Of a stretch of DNA of 64,000 bases, positions 1 to 11,800 are shown in pieces (position 1 is the stretch's first letter; every line of letters begins with the position of its first letter). This DNA comes from Lethocerus indicus (taxonomy: Eukaryota; Arthropoda; Insecta; Hemiptera; Belostomatidae). Under the pieces are notes generated by a model. It was given only the letters and a program-made list of their open reading frames with translations. It was not told where the DNA came from and did no database searches. A program made the translations under genes and the position numbers. The DNA lies in NCBI GenBank assembly GCA_019843655.1, contig JACDQD010000007.1, positions 8,119,600 through 8,183,599 of the forward strand. The letters run 5' to 3'.

Positions 1-1288
1 CCAAAGTCCGACAGATAATATTTATTCCATCCGATTATTATTAAACGTGAAGTTTAAGTTAGTAAACATTTAAGGACGTAGGTTACAATGAAGCACAATA
101 ATCCCTCATCCTATTATTTAAGCACGAATATATAATATGTATAGTATAGTATAGTTGACTTAATAGAAGGTTTTTTCTGAACTGTCCAGGGGGATTGTTA
201 AATTGTAACGAACAAGCATACATTTATGCAGGCTGCAGTCATGGGGTGGAATTGCCTAAGAAAACAGCAAAGAAATATATAACATTTAGATTGGTAAGGG
301 TAACATGCAGGAATCTCAGAAATAAATAACATCAAAGGACAAAACACTTAAACACTTATCCTATTCAATACATTACATACATTTAACATCAAAATGTATT
401 CCAATTTTTAAAAGGGTTCTACAGTCGGAAGATTAGATTACCAATAGATTTAAACGAAAGAAAGAACTTGACCCCCTTAGATTGTAGTTCAGATTAAGTC
501 TGGCAATACGAAAGAATACAGACTAGAATCCATAGACAAGTAAACGTCCGCACATTGCTGTATGCACCTTTGGCACAGACTCAGCTCACAATGTCTATTA
601 CAGACCAAATAATTCCAATTAAGACCCGGGTTCATTCTTTAACCGCAGTCATCCTCAGAATTATTCGTATGGAACTTCTCATTGTACGTTCGGAATTCGC
701 AACTTATGTTATGGAAACTGATTGAAATTTAACGGATGGATATAAATAAATGTCAATTTTGTCTGAATATTACTGGCGTAACGAAATCGTAGCCTTCGAC
801 AACAAATTAACACTGATTATTACATTTCGCATCTTGAAAATGTATGAAATGACAAAAGGAAAAGTTATTAAATAGGGGGCCTTTTAGAGTGTACTTTATA
901 GCAAATGGACAGCTCGCTTTAATGGGAAGCAGAATTTAATGGGAACATTACCCGATAGCCGAATTTATAATAAAAAGAATCATGACCTAGGTCGACATCC
1001 CCTCGAGGTCGACCGTATATTTCACAATTGGGTGCAACCCTCACTGGAACTCCACCCCCGCTATTCGAGTTTCGACAATATTAAAACCCGGCAGGACTCC
1101 CGCTTACCCGGACAACCGGATAAGGGAAGCAGTTAGATTTAAATGATGGGGCGGGGGGTACACAGTGAAACGGTACTAAACAAGATTTAAAACATTTAAG
1201 TAAACTAAGAAAAAAAAGAAAAAAAGATAGCTTAAACTGAATTTTTACTCACGAAAAGCGTCATGGAAACAGATCATTTCAGCATTCG
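1..1288. other. AT-rich non-coding stretch
   Basis: Nothing convincing was seen. The longest frame, 939-1136, is 65 codons with no recognisable domain. Confidence 0.5.
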
Positions 1289-1320
1289 ACTTACCTGAAA
1301 CAAGAAACAAAATCTGTTAG
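1289..1320 (-). promoter_or_regulatory. Candidate recursive splice (ratchet) site 1
   Basis: On the minus strand CTAAC (1320-1316) is followed by a T-rich tract, CAG (1297-1295) and immediately GTAAGT (1294-1289). CTAAC fits the branch-point consensus, about 22 nt before the AG. A 3' splice site abutting a 5' splice site with no exon between is the known layout of Drosophila ratchet points in long introns. It lies about 19.5 kb downstream of the Spen exon on the same strand. The motif is seen directly; its use in splicing is inferred. Confidence 0.6.
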
Positions 1321-1683
1321 TACACGATATCCGAAAGTTAAACAACTTACAGCTAAAAATTTCTGATTTCAATATGATGGACTAATGAGCTTACAACTGA
1401 CAAGGTTCTCAGCTGCTACTCTCCGAGTTAGAATGGGCGGTTAGGTAAATAGAGTATTTTTGCAAAATAGGTGAATGTTTTACAGTCAGTAGCGACTTTT
1501 TTTATTAAGAAAAAGAGTATTAATTTATTTCTTAATCCTAGAAAAAATTGCTTCGGATTTCATAAAAAAAAGCAGCCGTAAAGTACAAAGCGAAGAAACG
1601 TGGTGTAAAGTATCAACCTACGCCTCGTAAATTGACAGTCATATCCGGTAATAAATTGGTGGGGAGGAGGGTTGAGAGGAGAG

Positions 1684-1920
<237 letters not shown>

Positions 1921-2235
1921 AGACCACCCCTCGCATTCCGCCCCTCTTCAATTTCCAAGCCCCCGGCCTAGAGAGACCTCGTTCAGTCAAGGCCCAGATA
2001 TAAGTTATCCATTTTGAGCGTCGATCCAGCTCGTCGTGCCGTCCATGAAACAGCATTAATTCTTATCGGCGGGCACACTGATTTATTGGAGAGGCCACCA
2101 CTATTTCGAATCGTTCCTTTGTTTTTTCTCATTATTTCCTTCCAGAGTTCGGCGCAGAACATTGAAAAAGAATCTTATCTCAATAAATTACACCCGCCCG
2201 GTGCCCTTGGCCAATGCCACTTCGATGAAATGAAA

Positions 2236-2935
2236 TAAAATCTCAAAGCTACACTTCCACGATATTCCGCAATCGCAGAAAAAAACAGTTTGAGTGCGTA
2301 TCAGATTTAACCAAAAGAAAACTACTCGAACCTGCAGCTCTCCAACTCAATAACCCGTCCGAAAGTGCTAGAGGGATATTGTCTAACCGGATATTGCAAA
2401 AAACAATGAAGAAAGGAAGTTTCGGACGTACAACGAAGCCGGATACCTCAAACCAGATACCATGCTGTACGAGAATACTACTGGATGACGATGAAGAGGT
2501 ATGCGGATGACGTGATGGAATACCATCGATTTTGGGAGGAACGTAGCGTCGAAGACGAAACGAAAGTATAAATCAAAATCTTCAAGTTACACTTCCATGA
2601 TTAAGCAATCGCAGAAAGGATGTGTAGCATTTAAGTGCAGTGCCAAACAAACGTAACCAAAACCAAAGGAAAACCTTTGGTATGCTACCAAACCTGCAGC
2701 TCTCATATTCAATAACTGGTCCGGAAGTGCTAGAGGGATGTATGGCCGACCGGACATTGACAAAAAACAATGACGGGAGGAAGTTTCGGCTGAAAAACAG
2801 AACGCCCGAACCGGATACCGCGCTATACGAGAATCCTGGTGGAAAACGAAGAGGAGGAAGTACGCGGATGGCGTGATGGAAAGCCCGTTGATTAAACCCC
2901 GATTCTGGCAGGAACGTGCCGACAATGAAAAATAT
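2236..2935 (+). repeat. Diverged tandem duplication, two units of about 340 bp
   Basis: The unit starting near 2236 and the unit starting near 2576 share ordered blocks: ACACTTCCA.GAT, GCAATCGCAGAAA, CCTGCAGCTCTC, TCCG.AAGTGCTAGAGGGAT, GGAAGTTTCGG, TACGAGAAT, GCGGATG.CGTGATGGAA and GGAACGT. Divergence is considerable, with small indels. In one frame the ends read RKYADGVMES..FWQER and KRYADDVMEYHRFWEER. The pattern loosely recalls C-terminal tails of non-LTR retrotransposon ORF2 proteins, but no domain is intact and the family is not identified. Confidence 0.7.
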
Positions 2936-2939
2936 AAAA

Positions 2940-5900
2940 CGATAGTTTAATTAATAATGCGAATAAAAACAATTCAATTCAAGCCAGTTTTGAAGATTTC
3001 TAGCCGTTTTGAAACTCCTGAAACGCTTACAGCAAAATACGAAGCACCGAACCAAATTCTAAAGTGTTCTAGTGTTGAGATCCATTTCTAATCAATAGAC
3101 ATCGATTAAAAAGTTCCATATGAATTGCAAGCAATGTTTAATGTAATAAATGCTTGTTCCAGTTTTATTAGAATCGCAGAATCTATCACCGCGCGTAATA
3201 ATATATTATGTATCTTATATATTAAATAGTTTTGGTGGGAGGAGAAATTTACAAAAACAATCAAATGAAGATAAACCTATGACGTCATATGTACTCAACT
3301 ACTATACGTCAATGAAGAAAAATGGTCTTTATCATGATTGGAATATACAATGGTATACATCTGCCGTACAGTGTCTTCAAAAAAAGAACTATGGAACGAC
3401 TTCTAAACGATAGGCGGATACCGAATGGTGGGTGAACGACGCCAACATCAATTTCAATTCTCGGACTCATTTCTATCAGTTCTCTAGCTGTAATAAATTT
3501 TGTTATTACTTACAGCGGTATAAAGTGCGATCGTAAAGATTCAACCTTAAAGTGAGACAAGCTTTCGCAGGCAGAAAACAGAAATATGCGCTAAGTTTTT
3601 CGCATTTTCGTTTACAACCATAACAATAAAAAAGGAGGCCTTTAAAACTTTTATATACAATTAAATGTTAATCTTGAATGTGATAAAATTAATTACTGTA
3701 ATACGAAACGAATCCTATCTAGCCCCGGCTACTCATTAACTACCCCTTTGGAGGGACGCGAACGATATTGGGCGCAATACACCCGTGTATTGCAGGTCTA
3801 GCATCACAGTCCCGCTCATATTAACTGCCACCCTAAATAAGCAGCAGCATATGTTACTAAACAACAGGCCTCACAAATAATACGGTATCAACAATACAAA
3901 CCCGAGACTGGGTCGTCTTGAAACGCTGAAAACTCAAGAATGGGGAAGCCATAGGTAGAATGGAATTAATAACAACAATATGCCACAAATTAGTCGAAAA
4001 AAAAATGGTAATTAAAAATTAACTACCGAATTACGTTCTGCGAACTCAATAAATGACGGGGGGGGGATCATCTGAATCATTTGTAATAACTTACAAGACC
4101 CCCTTATGCATAAAACAATACTAATATTCCGAATTCAGCGTGTACTGCGATAACAGAGAGTGCACACACTTCGGAGAGCTAACGAGACCAATTGTATCTA
4201 GTCCGAGGGTTGTAAAAAATAAAAATAAAACTTTGTCCGAGAAAATGGAGGGGACGGCATCATCTGATGACCTTTTTTGCCAACAACTCTTTGAGAAACA
4301 GGAAGACGTAGACTTTCTCGGGCTGAGAAAGAAACCTTCTAAATACCCCCTCCTTACGACACTAAATTTCCTTTCCACGGTGCCTTAGACCAAGTGGGGC
4401 GACAGACAGAAGATAATATACCATGCGTTTATATTCAGGCCGAATCCGAATAGAACTTGGCCTATTTATTTCATATATTCCCGCATAATTCGAAAGGGGA
4501 AATGAGCGCGCGGAAGTGAAAAGAGAAGTATTATAAACTACCTGAGACCCGGGCCACTCAAATGTTATATTTAGAATGACCATTCGAAAATATCACATTC
4601 CTCCCAAACAGAACGGGCATACCCAATGACAGTTTCTTGAATGTGGTTCAGAAAACTAAGTTTTACTTGTCTACGTAATTGTTAGGATATGTGTAAACAC
4701 CTTGACCGATTAAAAAACTACAACACCCCAAGCTTGGCAACAGAATTTATTGTTGAACTGACCAATCAAGATATTGTCATGGACCGACGAACAATTCAGC
4801 GATCAAACAATAGCTTCCTGGTTTATACATAACCAGCATTGTGTGCAGTGGCCAACGGTCGAATGCAGAGTCAAAACGGTTCAATCGATTATCCCGGAAA
4901 GCGTCCCTGAAACTATTTCGCAATGCTGTCTAGATATTAACGATTTGGAAAATAAAAAAATTAATCTGAGTTTATCAATGAAATAATGTTAGAGGTAAAA
5001 AGAAGCACCCACAAAACATATTTCCCCAAACAAAAACCCAACGAACATGGAAAACAATTAAAATTAAATTGCGTACGCGAGGTAACAGTTTCATTGACTG
5101 AATTCCGCGAAATGAATCGTAGAGCGTCAGTTCAAGCGCTCATATTAAGCCATCGAGGTAATTAAGCTTGGTGAATTTGAAATCTAGAAATTGAATTTAA
5201 TAAATAGATTAAAGTAAAGCAGCCTTTCTGGCCCACACGTACTTATACAACAACGGGAAACAGACATAACCAAATGGGGATAGCCCAATTCTCGGTCGGA
5301 AAATATACTACTAGAGTAGGTTTGAAAGGAGACGAGGAGGAGTTGGAGGATGTTATCGTAACCCGGAACGCTTTCGGGTCGACCGGTAGGTATCAGAGAA
5401 AACATAAATTCCAGTTACAAAGATCGGAAAAAAAAGCATACTAGGTCAACTGTTGGGGAGCTGGAAAATGCCTGACGTGGTAAATGAAACCAGAGCAGTA
5501 CTGACCGGCCCCAACTGATATTCAGTACTTAGTAGTGCTTAAACTAAGTTAAATTATACTGTCTAAGCATGCCTGGGGCTAATTTAAGCATTTTCGTGTC
5601 GTTTAAATTTAATGGTATTAATCCGTAGACTAACTGCTTCTCACCTGGTCATGACGAGGCCAGGATATTGGGGCTCTGAAGTTTTCGAAACGTTACTGTC
5701 CGGGTTGTATTTTCGGAAAGGTGCAACATCATCGATCTCGTAACGAATAGACATATACCGCTAGAGTTTTAATTAATTAAAAACAATTGGTCAGGAATCG
5801 ACCTGTATCGTAATTTTCTCGATTTTATTGGTGAAAAGACCAAGTAAACGATCGAGAAAACTATTATACAGTACTCCAAACCTCGGCAGACTACATAACA

Positions 5901-5970
5901 GGCATTCCCTAACGAATCCTTAAATTATATTCGAAAAGGGTTTAATCATATATCTGGGTCACTAAGCACC
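2940..5970. other. Non-coding stretch without recognised genes
   Basis: It contains a near-palindrome at 3774-3793 (nine-base arms GCAATACAC and GTGTATTGC around CC). Frames at 4121-4388 and 4774-4986 are under 90 codons with no recognised motif. Confidence 0.5.
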
Positions 5971-5978
5971 TGGGGGTT

Positions 5979-6215
5979 TCATACTGACAGCGAGTCAATA
6001 TCGGTAGGTCCGATGGGAGTTAGACACCGCCGAGGCCGGAAGACACTGCAGTCAGGTGCAGGGGGACAACTGACCCCAAAACACAAGGCGCCCCCATCCA
6101 AAGAGTGGCAGTGAAACTGACATGCGCCCCCGCCGTCCAAGGAGGTCCAGTTCGATGACTCGAACAGACGTGGAGAATACACAGTGGAGCTGGGGACGTC
6201 GGCGGTAGAGACCAA
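5979..6215 (-). CDS. Cysteine-rich ORF fragment, weakly VWC-like
   Basis: The minus strand has an open GC-rich frame that also stays open upstream of 6215 through the C-rich stretch to about 6275. Its cysteines are spaced C-x3-C-x8-C-x4-C-x5-C, with GACQFHCHSLDGG followed by ALCFGVSCPPAPDC. A Trp-Thr precedes them. This resembles the C..C.C...C....CPP..C pattern of von Willebrand factor C domains, but the usual CxxCxC core is not exact. Possible splice signals are CCACCAG or CGCTCAG upstream and GTATGA (5986-5981) near the end. If real, it would be an exon of a secreted or extracellular protein nested in, or neighbouring, the Spen locus. It could equally be a chance frame in a GC-rich patch. 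Confidence 0.2.
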   Translation of the reverse strand: MVSTADVPSSTVYSPRLFESSNWTSLDGGGACQFHCHSLDGGALCFGVSCPPAPDCSVFRPRRCLTPIGPTDIDSLSV

Positions 6216-6253
6216 GAAGTCATCCTGAGCGACTTGTAAGCTGGTGGCGAGGG

Positions 6254-6271
6254 GCGGGGGCGGGGGCGGGA
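6254..6271 (+). repeat. (GGGGGC)n G-rich run
   Basis: Three repeats of a GGGGGC-type unit lie just upstream of the cysteine-rich frame on the minus strand. They could form a G-quadruplex on the plus strand. Confidence 0.7.
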
Positions 6272-6289
6272 GTGTTACGACATATTGCG

Positions 6290-7940
6290 GTACGCACCAT
6301 TCCCGTCCAACAGTTCAGAACAGAAAGAGGTTCTATACTCCTTAATATTTCTTACAAGCGCCGCTTTGATATTCGCACAAAACAAACCAGGCATTTCCGA
6401 AACAAATGTCCGAAACTATCAAATGAACACGATAGCCCGCATTGTCAATATTACTGGACTTCCTACAGTGGAATGTGGTCAGCTGCCCATTAACCAGTCT
6501 TCAGATTACTTCAGAGTACTAGGAAAGAACAACGATTAATATTCATAGGGGCCTTTTACCCACGTCCAAATCCCGGTATGTACTTAACTATAAGGAAGAT
6601 AACCATGAAATTTTCAGGCCGTTCATTCTATTTAGACGCGATGTCGAACCTGCGTATGTTGAATACACGTATACTAAGCAATTTAAACAATTTTTAATAC
6701 ACTCTTTCTAAAGAAGAAAGTGTCAGAAATCTCAATATGCTATTGGGAATTTCACTGGTAAATCAGGAAACCTTCGAATATAAAAATATATGGGATCAAT
6801 CATTAATTCCTACGTTAATGTAGATTGATTTATCGAAAATAAGACTATGATACTATGATACTCAAAAATCATACATTTCACACTAAATCGTACATATCCA
6901 GGGGCACAATAATTTCATATGGCGACCATTCGAAACGTGTTACCACCAAAGTTTTCGGATCAAACCTTCTAGAATCAAATAATATATTTCACACTTCCAA
7001 TCAAAGAATACAGCCGTCTTCAACCCGAATAAAGGCTAATCCTAATTTAGGAGGATATTTCTCATCTCTCAGAAACAAATTTTTTAATTCTCAGATGTAA
7101 AACGTCGCCTCCCTAATTACTAACTGGCAAAAGTTGTTCGAACCATGACTATATACAACTTTTGAGGAACGAAATTCTAGTATAAATTATTTAGACTAGA
7201 CCAGACTACCTTCTTTCAATTGTACCACCCCCACATTTTATTAAACAGGCTACCGAATTAAAATAATCTGCCAAATTATGTCTGTTTATTTACAGTATCG
7301 AGATAACGTGTCGATTTAAAGAAATGTAAACAGGAACGTAATAGATAATATTTGCGTGGCGTGGGAAATCTCGAGAACGTTGATTTCGACGATCCTACCG
7401 TCGAAATGTCATTAACCTAATTAAATGTCATTAATTAACGAATATGAGAATTTTGTTAGAAAACGAACATTCGGGCTATTCGGTGAGTTTGAAATCATAT
7501 TTAACTGTATTCACACTTCAAAAACAAACAAAGCTAATACAGAGAGGGTCGGGTAAATTTTATTACTCGGAGAAAAAGGGTTTACATTCGAAACAAAGGG
7601 TGGAACGAAAATACGACGCAATTAATTTTTCAAAAACTTATAATACTCAATAAATTAACTGCTTATTCCGTCACAATCGATACAACCGCGAACCGAGGTG
7701 CTTTATCGGGCTCGAAGGGATGGATATTCGGTTTCCACGTAGCTTTCCAAGAGAAGAATTAATAGCACTTTCCATATTATTTCCTGCGGAGAAAATCGCG
7801 CGTTCAGATTCGTGCAGGAATGAGTGGTAACTCTAACGGGGGACGCGGCATCGATATTAATGTGCTTAATGAGGACGGAGGATCGATGGACGCCTATTCC
7901 TCTGCGACACCCGCAGGAGACCCGACGCGTCATTTAAGGG
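6290..7940. other. AT-rich non-coding stretch
   Basis: Only short frames (6272-6539, 6855-7100, 7444-7653) are present. None shows a motif, and codon composition follows the local AT bias. Confidence 0.5.
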
Positions 7941-7949
7941 GAAAATTAA

Positions 7950-8830
7950 AATAACGGACGCGTCCGACACACTCTAACCGTATTTACGGAGCATCGGGCG
8001 ACTCTACTACAGGACGCGTGCGGGTACAGTAGTACGAGTATCGACCCTCGCCTACCGTAGTAGACAAGGGGAAATATTACGCCCCTCCCCGGATCGAAAT
8101 AAAAGTAACAAATACCTGTACCGGGCGCCGGCCGGGCCCCCCTTCAAAATCCATACTCCTCTCGGTGAGTTTCGACCGAATCGGCGGGGCGCTAAAAAAA
8201 AAACGTAGCCGCGGCGTCGGGAACACTCGCGCCGCGTCCAAAGACGACCCGGTCCCGGACTCCAGACCGGGAAGAGCGGCGGGGGGCGGAGGCGCTCGTT
8301 TAAAAACCGGGAACCGTACTATTATTGCCGGCCGCGCCACACCGGGAGCGAGAGAGGGAGAGCGAGAGGGGGAGAGAAAGAGCGACGACGGAGACGGAGG
8401 AGGGAACTGCGCAAATCGAGGAGGGGGCGGCGGCGGCGGCGGCGGGGGCCCGGCAACGCCGCGGTGGAGGGGGCCCCTCCCCCGCCACCAACCAGTGCCG
8501 CCCCCGCCCCACACCCCGCACCCGCGCAAGCCCCAGCCCGGCAACACCGCCCCACTGACGCAGACCTCACACCGATGAATGGAAGGGGAGACGTCACCTC
8601 GGACCGACACCGGACCCATTCGATAAATAATATATTATAGAAACCGCGTCTGGGCCTTTCTCTCCCGCCTCTCTACATCGCCACGACCGGAAAAGACGGC
8701 CCCCACCGCCCGGTAAATCCGACCCGCCACTGCTGCGAAGGTGACCGACGGAGTCGATGATCTAACGTCCGCCACTGCCCACCCCGCAACCCCGCCCCCG
8801 CCCCACACCCCAGCCACACTACACTACAGT
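7950..8830. other. CpG-rich, GC-rich island
   Basis: CpG density and GC content rise sharply against the AT-rich flanks. Segments include GACGCGT, CGGGCGCCGGCCGGG and a (GGC)n run near 8428-8446. A strong plus-strand donor sequence, CTCG|GTGAGT, ends an open stretch at 8164. Overlapping frames on both strands (up to 180 codons) are Pro/Arg/Gly-rich and look like by-products of composition. The island could be a promoter for an alternative or nested transcript, or methylation-free GC-rich DNA. Confidence 0.4.
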
Positions 8831-8849
8831 ACAGTACAACCTCTTTCCG

Positions 8850-11800
8850 GGAAAAATAAGATATTGGACGCCGCAAAATTTCGATCGGAGTCAATTACAG
8901 GAGTACTAATTAAGTTTCGATACCTCGGAAGTAACAAAATCATTTTTGCTCCACATTTGGCATTATTTTCAGTCAAATAGAATAGTAACGCTATTATAAT
9001 CCTATAATGAACTAAATTTTAAACTTAATTTCCTTACTAAACTTATTTATAGTACTTTTATTATTACAGCGGGTCTGGTCTGACGCAATAAATAATGAGG
9101 AAAGTACGCAGTTTTAAGGTTTCGACAATTCCAGATTTCTCTATTATAACAGTTCCTACAGGAACGATATTCACTCTTCCCTTATGTATCGTAGTTTTAA
9201 ATGATTATTAGCGATAATTACGTGACCCGACTGTGAGTGGTTAAAACACAATGTCGGCCTATCCCATAGGCCCTGTAATAACTGATCGAACATCCGTTTA
9301 AATTTATTGAATTGGAATTGAGTTTCAATTGCATTTCAAAAAGCACGAGGCAGGAATATAACAAAATTACTCTCGGTAGATGTACATGTCTGTAATGTAT
9401 TAAAAATGTTTTTTTAGGCTGTATTTGTACAGTCGTTCCTCCAAATCGTTACCGGTGTAATAGAACATTGCGGGTTTAACAAGGTCAACGAATCGTCGCA
9501 TTAAAAGGTCAAACTCCGACGGTCGGGGCGGAGGGATTCGTATTTTTTCGCCGACGAGAATGAATGTTTTAATTTCGGAGGCGACTGTACTCCGTTATCT
9601 CTAGGCGGAGTCCCGTTCGGAGATAAGTCACGTCCGTAACAGACGAGATAAGGTTGACACGAAACGCCCGCACTCAGTACCACCTGACGCAGACCAAGTC
9701 CCTTCCAGTTCCACTTTTTAAATGTACTTTTAAATATATACAGTGGGAGGTAGGTACAGCAGCACTCTAACCTATCAATTTATGACAGAAAAGAGGGCAC
9801 CCAAATCCCCGAACACTAAGTTCTATTACTACGAATTTCGGCGTCTCTGTAATTCCCGGTCATTAATTTTCAGCCTAACAAATCCTGCAACGAGGCCCGG
9901 GATCGAGCCGGGTCGGGAGGGTGGGGGAGCAATAGAGGGATGGATGGAGGAGGCGGCAGAAACGGAGTGAGAGAGAAAGGGGTGCCAACTTAAGAGGATT
10001 GGGTAGGGGGTGTGAGCCGAAGGGTGCGGCCTCACAACCCAAACGGAATTAGGCATCGATTTTAGAGAGAGAGAGAGAGAGAGAGAGAGAGCCAGAGAGG
10101 GGAGGGAGAGAGTGAGTGACGTGTAGGGCTGACATCCTACCCTGTCCCTCTAACACATTCGGATATCACTCCTGCGTCCCGGGTAATAACCGCTAATATC
10201 CAGACCTAACATCAGGGCTAAACAACGCAAGTTAATTATTAAATAAATAAAGAATTTCCATTCAATAAGATAGAGAAGAAGGAATGAAATCTCTTGGGGG
10301 GGTTTTACGAAATATAACCATCCGAGGGAATTTCGTTGACACGACTCTGAGAAGGAAGTTGAGCGGAAAAGACATTTCCCATCAGCATGTTAATATAAAC
10401 TGTTACATTCCGGTCGACTGCGTATAATATGCGACCAAATAAGGTTTATGTGTATAGACAGTCACTTATATAATTAGTCACCACAGACACATTTCTGAAG
10501 TAATTTATCGGTGGATTATTATAAAAACTACAATATTTGTATTAACCCAAAATGCTAAGGCTCCTTCGATGAATACGTCACCGACTTGCTATAATCGCCA
10601 AGGGCATTGAAAACAGCGCCATTAAAGAAAGATTTATATTTTATTTATACTCGGTTCTGCACATGAAACGGCAATATAAAAAAATACATCGATAACCTTA
10701 ATTATCTGGCTTTCAGAGTCCGTTTGGCTAACGTCCCAGAAACCATCAATAATTCTACGTCGTCCAATCCTGCGTAGACAGATGTCTGGCTGCCAACAGT
10801 CGAAATGAAAATGGCCGTCCCGATAGGTTTCGGCGGTCCGATATGGAGGACGGTGTCTTTCTCATTGGCCAAAATTTATCAACTATGATGAGCAGAGGAC
10901 AATAAAATGAATTGTACGGTATCGAATCCAATACTGCAGAATTAGTAAGTCGAATTTAGGCTAATGTTAATAGTAGCAATAGGACGCTATTAATTACACA
11001 AACGGTGTATAAATGACAAAAAAAAATAACTAACGCCAACATTTTCTCGATGTTTGATTAGGTCGACTGCGGTATGCGAGGCGGCGGGCGATTGATGGAG
11101 TTGAGCTCGACGACGAAATAGTTCATCTTCAGTCGCAGCGGGCCACCCGTTCGATTTCTCAACCGAACGCACAGTTTACATTCCGGGAATCGGCACATAA
11201 TACAATAGAATACCGGCGGTATGGGAATGCGGAACGTGTATTTCGACCGCGCGGAATATGGTGAAAATCGTGGAACGAGGAAAGACGCAAAGCTCGAGGC
11301 TCCGACCGGACGACTGGATCGATCAGCGACTTTTCCACGTAACTCTGGGGAGGAAGCCGGGGGCCCGTTTATCAATGCGCCCGATAGAGAGACCCCTCCT
11401 TATCTATATCTTCAGACTCTCCTTATCGCCGCCTAATCGCCATCACCAACAGTACGCACCTAAATGTTTCGAGTGCCCGCCCACCGGTGAGAGAAGTGTA
11501 AAAAAAAAAGGATTTCAATCTATTTCACAAACGTCCACGGAAAGGTTCCTCAGAAGGAACCTTATCTCGTTAAGTAAAATACGTTAGAATCCATGATCAG
11601 GAAACTTATGTCCACCGAACAGGAAGTTTAAATAAAAACAATGCGGACAAATACAAAACACTCCAGGTCCAGGTTCTGGTTACTTTACTCAACTAACTAA
11701 AACAGTGTTTAAAATTTAATGCCATAACGGGGAAAGAAACAAAAAAATTGTGACAAAAAATTTTAATACAAGCGATGCGACATTATAGTAAAAATAATCA

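Noticed and set aside
8077..8619. 180-codon minus-strand frame in the CpG island
   Set aside because: Several overlapping frames on both strands are open because of GC richness. The protein is Pro/Arg/Gly-rich without motifs.
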